Assembly: GCA_964475545.1 (NCBI GenBank)
Contig: CAYYXF010000054.1
Span: 1-9,446, forward strand
DNA: 9,446 nucleotides
Source: DASPTR01 sp964475545
GTDB lineage: Archaea > Thermoproteota > Bathyarchaeia > Bathyarchaeales > Bathycorpusculaceae
Reading direction: 5' to 3'
How positions within the stretch are numbered: position 1 is the stretch's first letter; every line of letters starts with the position of its first letter. Below, piece by piece: positions 4,440 to 9,446 of this stretch. The notes beneath the pieces were generated by a model. It ran no database searches. It saw only the letters and a list, made by a program, of their open reading frames with translations, and was not told the origin of the DNA. A program made the translations under genes and the position numbers.

Positions 4440-6814
4440 AAAAAGTCGGTGAGCTTTCTGTTTTCTATTTCTCCCATTTTAGAGGCTAACAGTTGCTCTT
4501 CGGTTATGTTGAAGCTTGCCAGAATTCGAGCTGCTGCTGGCACGACTTGCTTGGACACGTAGTATTCGATGTCTACTTCATCATAAGTGGCGAACATGTA
4601 GGGTTTGACTCTTTCATAGAGGCGCCCGCTGCCCGTTACTACGACGTAGCCAACTTTGTCGCCTACGGCAAGTTCCCAGCCTTTCTCCTTCAGCATCTTT
4701 GCCGCTTCAACATGCGCAGCCTTGACCTCATATTCCTCTGGAGGCTTGGCCAAGGTTTTCCAGATAACAAGGTCCCGATAGGCCACGCGCTTCTGCCGGA
4801 GTTCATAGATGAACTGTTGCACAAATCTGGCAGCCTTCGCAGGGGACTGCTCTTTGAGCACTATTTCTAAGACTTTTTCTTGCACTTTCTTGGCTACGAC
4901 GGCCCAATCTCCACGCATGACCTCCAAGCCAACAATGTCAAGCTGTCCATCAGGCAAAAGTCCTGCATAACGCTTCTTCGCTTCTGTGAAGAAAATCCGC
5001 ACGTAAACCTTGTCGCGACTGATCTCTAAGCCCAGCTTGTCTTTGGTTTCGACCAAGAGCTTGTCAATTTTCCCCGGTTCGTTCTTTGCGAATATGCTGT
5101 CAGTGTCGCCGTAGACAACTTGTAGTCCTTCCTTTTCTGCTGTTTTGATCGTGGTGAGTATTGTGTATCTTCCCCAAGCTGCTGCTGCTTCGGCCACTGG
5201 TTTCATGTACCATCTTGCCCCAGTCCAGCCTGCATAGCCATACATGGCGTTGGTTATTATTTTCACAGCTTTTTGTCGTGCATCTAGAACGCGGTATTCA
5301 ACGGTTTTTGGGCCGATTGTCTTCATTTTTGAGCGGACCTTGTTGCGCACGTCAATGAGGTTTGATAAGGTTTGTTTGTAGAAGCCGGGTGGTTCTTTTC
5401 TGAATTTGTGGTTAACCTCTGGCGTCTCGTAGACTCCTTCTTTTGGTTCTGGTTCTTTCGGGGAGACGTAGGTGTCAGGGGACAGGTTGTAGTTTATCAT
5501 TATGTTGGGATACATGCTCTTGAAGTCCAATGCAACAACGTCTTCATGCAGTCCCGGCTTCGGTTCAAGCACTATGGCGCCTGGGTACGGCCTGTAAGGT
5601 TGCTCGATCCTCTTGGGAACAAGCTCACCGATTTCGCGTGTGCGTTTTATGAGGAACCATTCGACTCTGAAGCCTGCGGCTGCCGTTCCAACGTGGTCTA
5701 GGGGCAAGCTTACAAGATTCGACAGTTGTACTGCAAAATCAAGGATAGCCTCAGCAACGCCCATAACGCATCGCGCATTCTCTAACGAGAACTGCTTCAA
5801 CGCTTCACGTTTCGCCTTGTCATCCCAATAGTCTGCAACTTCTACATCCTCAATTAATCTGCGGTCCTCGATCTTCATTATTCCCAAATAGTCAGCCAAA
5901 TTCTCCAAGGTCTTGACCTTGACTTCAGGAAACTCTTCAACATAATCAGAAAGGTCCACGTTAGCTCGGCCTGTTATCGAAACGTGTCCATAAGTGCTCG
6001 TATGAGGCTCAGTCTTCGTTCTATCAACGTACAAATGTAGTCCAAGTTGCCTGCATCTCTCCAGAAGATATGGCCAGTCGCTTCCGTTCACGCCAAAGCC
6101 CACAATGACATCTGGGTTGTAGGTTCGAACATAGGCTACGAACGCTTCTAGAAGTGGCTTGTCATCCTTGTCGTTACCCGCAGAGAACTGTTCTGTTTCG
6201 CCACGGTTTGTTGCGGTGGAAATGGCGATTATCGGGTTCCTGTCTGGTTTAGGTGAACCCTCCTTACTGTAGTAGGTTGTGGTGAAGCCCAGAACTCTCA
6301 ATTGTGGAAGGTCACTCTTTTCAAGAAACTTCGGCTTGGACCTTGCCAAATAGACATTGTCAACCTGAACGTCTTCAGTTGGTTTTTCTTCAACTACTTC
6401 TGCTTCGTGCCAGCCGGATGGGACAACGTTGTTGTCGATGAGGTAGCGCATGGAGAATCGAATGTCATCTTCGAAGCAGTCGCTTATGCCTTCGATCTCC
6501 CGAAGTGCCCTTGCACACTTAGACATGATGTCCGGGTCCTTGCAGTAGACTCTCACTGCTTTGACTGGTTTTCCGAAGAGCTTGCGTTCAACAATCTCAA
6601 GTTTCACGATGGAAGAATGTTGTTGACTTTCGATTTCTTTGGCCACTCTCAAAGGGTCGGTGTTCTCGTTGACCACGACATAGAAATAGGCAAGAAAATC
6701 CCTGTCAATAATGAGTGCTCTTTTTCCTGTGTTGGTGATGCCCCAAAGCCAGACCTCAGCCCCTTTTTCGCCAGCTTTATAGTTGATGTCCAGAAGCCAA
6801 AAAGTGATTTTCAT
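4430..6814 (-). CDS. Family B DNA polymerase with disabled exonuclease motifs
   Basis: A 794-residue archaeal PolB aligning end to end with Pyrococcus-type enzymes. Polymerase motifs are intact: motif A DFKSMYP (430-436), motif B KIITNAMYGY (518-527), motif C YGDTDS (568-573), and KKRY (613-616). The exonuclease domain is present, but Exo I, normally D-x-E, reads FTTT (177-180). Exo II keeps only the Asp (D246, NGSDW), and Exo III reads FSLENA with Asn346 where Asp is expected. Proofreading should be absent. The YxGG switch motif is YPGA. The C-terminus NRKLTDFF (785-792) resembles a PCNA-binding PIP box. I chose ATG 6814 rather than GTG 6859: the predicted transcription start lies downstream of that GTG, and MKITFWLLDINY is the natural N-terminus. 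Which archaeal PolB paralogue this is cannot be settled here. Confidence 0.96.
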   Translation of the reverse strand: MKITFWLLDINYKAGEKGAEVWLWGITNTGKRALIIDRDFLAYFYVVVNENTDPLRVAKEIESQQHSSIVKLEIVERKLFGKPVKAVRVYCKDPDIMSKCARALREIEGISDCFEDDIRFSMRYLIDNNVVPSGWHEAEVVEEKPTEDVQVDNVYLARSKPKFLEKSDLPQLRVLGFTTTYYSKEGSPKPDRNPIIAISTATNRGETEQFSAGNDKDDKPLLEAFVAYVRTYNPDVIVGFGVNGSDWPYLLERCRQLGLHLYVDRTKTEPHTSTYGHVSITGRANVDLSDYVEEFPEVKVKTLENLADYLGIMKIEDRRLIEDVEVADYWDDKAKREALKQFSLENARCVMGVAEAILDFAVQLSNLVSLPLDHVGTAAAGFRVEWFLIKRTREIGELVPKRIEQPYRPYPGAIVLEPKPGLHEDVVALDFKSMYPNIMINYNLSPDTYVSPKEPEPKEGVYETPEVNHKFRKEPPGFYKQTLSNLIDVRNKVRSKMKTIGPKTVEYRVLDARQKAVKIITNAMYGYAGWTGARWYMKPVAEAAAAWGRYTILTTIKTAEKEGLQVVYGDTDSIFAKNEPGKIDKLLVETKDKLGLEISRDKVYVRIFFTEAKKRYAGLLPDGQLDIVGLEVMRGDWAVVAKKVQEKVLEIVLKEQSPAKAARFVQQFIYELRQKRVAYRDLVIWKTLAKPPEEYEVKAAHVEAAKMLKEKGWELAVGDKVGYVVVTGSGRLYERVKPYMFATYDEVDIEYYVSKQVVPAAARILASFNITEEQLLASKMGEIENRKLTDFFGS

Positions 6815-6860
6815 GATTCGCTCACTAGCCCTGACTCTGATTATTCGAATTAACCCCACT

Positions 6861-6876
6861 TTTAATACTTTTTAGA
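6861..6876 (-). promoter_or_regulatory. Probable promoter of the DNA polymerase gene
   Basis: On the minus strand the sequence reads TTCTAAAAAGTATTAAAAG, giving an A-rich BRE/TATA-like element. A start 25-27 bases downstream falls near 6838-6846, leaving a 24-32-base leader to ATG 6814. This excludes use of the GTG at 6859, which would lie upstream of the transcript. Confidence 0.45.
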
Positions 6877-6900
6877 ACTGCTTCCCAGATGATGTCCATT

Positions 6901-6924
6901 CCTTAATAGATTGACCTTTATTAC
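6901..6924 (+). promoter_or_regulatory. Possible promoter of pelota
   Basis: Two TATA-like stretches, CCTTAATAG (6901-6909) and CCTTTATTAC (6915-6924), lie 40-60 bases before the TTG start of pelota. Starts would be expected near 6931 or 6945. Which one is used cannot be told from sequence. The region is shared back to back with the polymerase promoter. Confidence 0.35.
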
Positions 6925-6962
6925 CTGAGTCTCACACATCAACTCGGAAGAGGCTCAGGGCC

Positions 6963-8051
6963 TTGAAGATTCTGGAAAAAAATCTGCATAAAGGCTTCGT
7001 GAAGGTCGTTCCTGAAACAATCGACGACCTGTGGCACCTATACAACATCATCTACAAGAATGATGAGGTTTACGCTCGAACTACTCGGGAAATGAAGCCT
7101 GACGAGAAATACGCGAGGCCTGGCCGTGGAGAAAGAGTTTCTGTCTTTCTAGGTGTCAAAGTTGAAGCGGTCAGCTGGGACAGGCTTCTGGGCAGACTTA
7201 GAATTCACGGCACGATTTGTCAGGCCCCTGAAAATGTTCCAGAAGGCGCCCATCACACGATTAACATTGCCCTGAACACGGCGGCTACGATAGTGAAGAA
7301 GGAATGGGCTAAGCATCATCTTGAAAGGTTGGAGAAGGCAAGCAGAGCGTCTGAAAAACCCCTCATAATAATCTCAATCGACGATGAAAGCTATGCAATA
7401 ACCACGACAGCCCAGTATGGCATTGATGAAAAAATGGAGGAGAGAGTGAAGCTTCCAGGCAAACTGGAGACTGAGAAAAGAACAGCTGCCATCAACGAGT
7501 ATTTCAAGAATGCACTGAATAATCTGCGCCGAGTTTGGGCTTCAACACACAGTCCCATTGTGATCATCGGCGTAGGTTTCATAAAGAATGATTTTGCAAA
7601 ATTCGTCGAAAATGAGGCAGGAGACGTCGCCGAGTCAGTACTAGACGTGAAGGGCGTCAACAACGGTGGCGTTGCTGGAATAAATGAGGCCCTGCGCTCA
7701 GGGGTTCTATTGAAAGCTGTGAAGCGCCTGCGAATTGCTGAAGAAACTGAAGTCATGGAAGAGATTTTGAAGAGGTTGGGTAAAGGAGAATTGACGATTA
7801 CTTATGGGCTGGAGCAGGTTGAGAAGGCTGCGAAATCAGGTGCGGTTGAAAAGCTTGTGTTGGCGGATTCTATGCTGCGCGACTCTTCGGACGAGTTGCG
7901 CCTGCGTTTGGAGCAGACGATGAAGGAAGTGGAGCATAAGGGAGGTGGGACCATGGTGATTAGCACAGAGCATGAGGCTGGAACAAAGCTTGTTGCGTTG
8001 GGCGGAGTAGCCGCGATTCTTCGTTTTCCCGTTTTTCCAGCAGGCGAATAG
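6963..8051 (+). CDS. pelA: Pelota/Dom34-type ribosome rescue factor
   Basis: A 362-residue archaeal pelota, the eRF1-like factor that enters stalled ribosomes with aEF1A and promotes subunit splitting with ABCE1. The N-terminal Sm-like domain is clear: KGFVKVVPET, then DDLWHLYNIIYKNDEV, then ARTTRE and RVSVFLGVKVE (10-69). The central domain (about 133-258) carries IISIDDESYAI and the family motif VNNGGVAGINEAL (232-244). The C-terminal domain (about 259-362) includes ITYGLEQVEKAAKSGAVE and ends ILRFPVF. As expected for pelota and unlike aRF1, there is no GGQ peptide-release motif. The start is TTG 6963, preceded by GAGG at 6950-6953; it gives the usual MKILEKNL opening. It is divergent from the polymerase gene, and tbp follows on the same strand 105 bases later with its own promoter-like element. 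Confidence 0.97.
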   Translation: MKILEKNLHKGFVKVVPETIDDLWHLYNIIYKNDEVYARTTREMKPDEKYARPGRGERVSVFLGVKVEAVSWDRLLGRLRIHGTICQAPENVPEGAHHTINIALNTAATIVKKEWAKHHLERLEKASRASEKPLIIISIDDESYAITTTAQYGIDEKMEERVKLPGKLETEKRTAAINEYFKNALNNLRRVWASTHSPIVIIGVGFIKNDFAKFVENEAGDVAESVLDVKGVNNGGVAGINEALRSGVLLKAVKRLRIAEETEVMEEILKRLGKGELTITYGLEQVEKAAKSGAVEKLVLADSMLRDSSDELRLRLEQTMKEVEHKGGGTMVISTEHEAGTKLVALGGVAAILRFPVFPAGE

Positions 8052-8092
8052 CTTGGATTGATTGCCAAGAATCGAAACAGTTATCGTCTCGA

Positions 8093-8108
8093 ATTAAACC
8101 TATATCTA
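8093..8108 (+). promoter_or_regulatory. Probable promoter of tbp
   Basis: ATTAAACCTATATCTA holds an A-rich BRE-like part followed by a CTATATCT TATA-like core. Initiation about 25 bases downstream, near 8130, would give a leader of about 27 bases before ATG 8157. The 105-base gap after pelota supports separate transcription. A TATA box upstream of the TBP gene would allow TBP to act on its own promoter, which is inference. Confidence 0.45.
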
Positions 8109-8156
8109 AGTGGCTCTAATACGGTCTTTATGTCATTGCAGGATTTGAGATGAAAA

Positions 8157-8726
8157 ATGCCTAGTAGAAAACCTTCGGTGAAAATTCAAAACATTGTCGC
8201 GTCAGCTGCTCTCAATCAAACCATAGATCTGAAGCAGATAGTCCAAAAGTTCCCTCATGCTGAGTACAGCCCGCACGTGTTTCCAGGGCTTGTCTTTCGA
8301 CTGAAGAAGCCAAAGACGGCCACACTGATTTTTACAACGGGAAAGATGGTCTGCACGGGAGCCAAGTCAGAGAAAGAGGCAATACAGGCAGTGACCAAAG
8401 TGACGAAAGAACTGAAAAATCATGGAATAGCAATCAAGAATAAGCCGGTAGTAACCATCCAGAATATTGTTGCTTCGGCAGAATTGGGTGGGGAAATTGA
8501 CTTGGAGAGTGTCGTCTATAAGATGAAGAAAGTCATGTATGAGCCTGAGCAGTTCCCCGGAGCGGTTTACAGGATGGACGAGCCGAAAGTCGTGTTCCTC
8601 ATATTTTCAGCTGGAAAGCTCGTGTGTGTAGGCGCAAAGAAGGAACAGGACGTCTATAGCGCTGTGGACAACATTCAGAGGGTGCTAGAAGAACAGGATC
8701 TCATCTTCTACCCCAAGCAACAGTGA
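8157..8726 (+). CDS. tbp: TATA-box-binding protein (TBP)
   Basis: General transcription factor that binds and bends the TATA box and, with TFB, recruits RNA polymerase. The 189 residues form the classical pseudo-two-fold saddle. Repeat 1 runs from about 7 (VKIQNIVASA) to 90 and repeat 2 from about 99 (VTIQNIVASAEL) to 182. The four DNA-intercalating phenylalanines are all present: F42 and F59 in repeat 1 (VFPG, LIF) and F133 and F150 in repeat 2 (QFPG, LIF). GKMVCTGAK and GKLVCVGAK mark the two halves. The C-terminus is short (IFYPKQQ), without the acidic tail seen in Pyrococcus. ATG 8157 gives the normal start; another ATG at 8150 is out of frame and stops quickly. Upstream, only a weak GAG-type ribosome site is visible. 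Its end lies five bases from the end of the facing nucleotidyltransferase gene. Confidence 0.98.
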   Translation: MPSRKPSVKIQNIVASAALNQTIDLKQIVQKFPHAEYSPHVFPGLVFRLKKPKTATLIFTTGKMVCTGAKSEKEAIQAVTKVTKELKNHGIAIKNKPVVTIQNIVASAELGGEIDLESVVYKMKKVMYEPEQFPGAVYRMDEPKVVFLIFSAGKLVCVGAKKEQDVYSAVDNIQRVLEEQDLIFYPKQQ

Positions 8727-8731
8727 GCACT

Positions 8732-9439
8732 TCAATATAGAGCCGTCAATCGCCTGCGAACAGCAGGGTTCTGGTCTGCAAGCCGCTGAAGCACCATCTC
8801 AAAGGTCTCATCTTCAGCCAGTTCCATGTTTATGAAGACGCCAGTTCTGCCGATTCTATCTCTTCTCAAAAGGGCGTGAACGCGATCCAAGACAGTCTCA
8901 GCCGATATTTCAAGTAGTTTGGCAACGTGATCCTCTTGCCCGATGATGGTGCTTTCCCTGTGGCCTTCGTCTGTAGGCATGATTGCCATTAGGCGCTTGT
9001 CCACGCCGATAACACGTAAGTCCTTCCGCAAGCTTTCGAGAGTGGCTTCGCCTCCAAACTTGTAGAACTCCCTTTCCACCTTACGCATAGTCATTAAGGG
9101 GAACGAGACACCCGTGCTTTCGTCCAATTCGATGTAGGCTTTCATTGCATAGGTTGGCGTGGCTTGCACGACTCGGCGCCTGTTTACCTTTATGTCCGCA
9201 TTTTCTAACACTGTTTCCACGCTGAAAGACGATGTCTGGTAAGGCAGAAAGATGTCTATGTCGCTCCTTGCGGTGACATCCCCTCTTGCGATGCTCCCAT
9301 GCACGATTGATTCTAAATGGTTTTTCTCCAAAGCTTCCATTAGTTGCGTCGCTTTTCTTCTGAGTCTTCTGAGTAGATCCCATCGCTTATCATCATACGT
9401 TACTTCTCGGTACTCTGGTCGGCGCTGGGGCTTTGCCAT
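8732..9439 (-). CDS. Predicted nucleotidyltransferase (Pol beta superfamily)
   Basis: A 235-residue protein with a minimal nucleotidyltransferase domain. The signature HGSIARGDVTARSDIDIF (47-64) contains the G-S turn and the metal-binding Asp pair D60 and D62. A possible third acidic position is in IELDES (103-108). The remainder, with VIGVDKRLMAIMPTDEGH (143-160), then GQEDHVAKLLEIS and RRDRIGRTGVFINMEL (192-207), is like uncharacterised archaeal predicted nucleotidyltransferases. It may place a nucleotide on a nucleic acid, small molecule or protein; the substrate is unknown. There is no HEPN partner beside it, so a MNT-HEPN toxin-antitoxin pair is not supported from this side. ATG 9439 is chosen because it is seven bases from the window edge and gives a charged N-terminus (MAKPQRRPEY); a start beyond the edge cannot be excluded, nor can an upstream operon partner. 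Confidence 0.85.
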   Translation of the reverse strand: MAKPQRRPEYREVTYDDKRWDLLRRLRRKATQLMEALEKNHLESIVHGSIARGDVTARSDIDIFLPYQTSSFSVETVLENADIKVNRRRVVQATPTYAMKAYIELDESTGVSFPLMTMRKVEREFYKFGGEATLESLRKDLRVIGVDKRLMAIMPTDEGHRESTIIGQEDHVAKLLEISAETVLDRVHALLRRDRIGRTGVFINMELAEDETFEMVLQRLADQNPAVRRRLTALY

Positions 9440-9446
9440 TTTCAGG

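Noticed and set aside
6302..6853. Long plus-strand open frame opposite the polymerase 5' end, and a similar one at 4493-4870
   Set aside because: They are antisense to a clearly real gene and have no recognisable protein features; codon bias of the polymerase gene explains them.
6815..6859. Upstream GTG start for the polymerase, adding 15 residues
   Set aside because: The probable transcription start maps downstream of it, and the added residues do not match the family N-terminus.
1..9446. CRISPR array, insertion sequence, integrase or tRNA genes
   Set aside because: No regularly spaced repeats, transposase or integrase motifs, terminal inverted repeats or cloverleaf with a T-loop were found.

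Overview
This window reads as part of an archaeal chromosome. Every clearly recognisable gene is of archaeal type: an archaeal tyrosyl-tRNA synthetase, the archaeal DnaG primase-like protein, a family B DNA polymerase, pelota, a two-repeat TATA-binding protein and a small UPF0292-type TOPRIM protein. AT-rich promoter elements of archaeal spacing precede several of them. The style of the proteins (PolB opening with FWLLDINY, short TBP without an acidic tail, frequent TTG starts) suggests the TACK side, perhaps a Bathyarchaeia-like lineage. That placement is inference from memory, not a search.

Layout: 1-407 has no convincing protein gene. It holds a nested set of complementary segments (about 187-289, perhaps 171-341) that may be a structured RNA, then a likely promoter for tyrS. 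tyrS (408-1496, +) and a TOPRIM protein (1504-1923, +) form a tight pair. An M29-aminopeptidase-like gene (1957-3075, -) is convergent with them. A divergent promoter region (3076-3254) separates it from dnaG (3255-4433, +). dnaG runs tail to tail into a family B DNA polymerase gene (4430-6814, -), sharing the tetranucleotide CTAG as both stop codons. A second divergent promoter region (6815-6962) leads to pelota (6963-8051, +), followed by tbp (8157-8726, +). A predicted nucleotidyltransferase (8732-9439, -) is convergent with tbp.

The genes are mostly information-processing: tRNA charging, primase/exosome-associated DnaG, DNA synthesis, ribosome rescue and transcription initiation. They lie in short one- or two-gene units on alternating strands, so this is a housekeeping neighbourhood rather than a mobile island. 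I see no CRISPR array, insertion sequence, integrase or tRNA gene.

The main unusual points are these. (1) The DNA polymerase keeps all polymerase motifs, but its 3'-5' exonuclease motifs are destroyed: Exo I D-x-E is T-T-T and the Exo III Asp is Asn, which predicts a non-proofreading PCNA-binding polymerase. (2) The M29-like protein keeps the fold signatures but has lost four of five expected metal ligands. (3) A potential unassigned structured RNA lies upstream of tyrS. (4) dnaG has a strong Shine-Dalgarno sequence inside its only canonical reading frame start, with no normal start codon after it.
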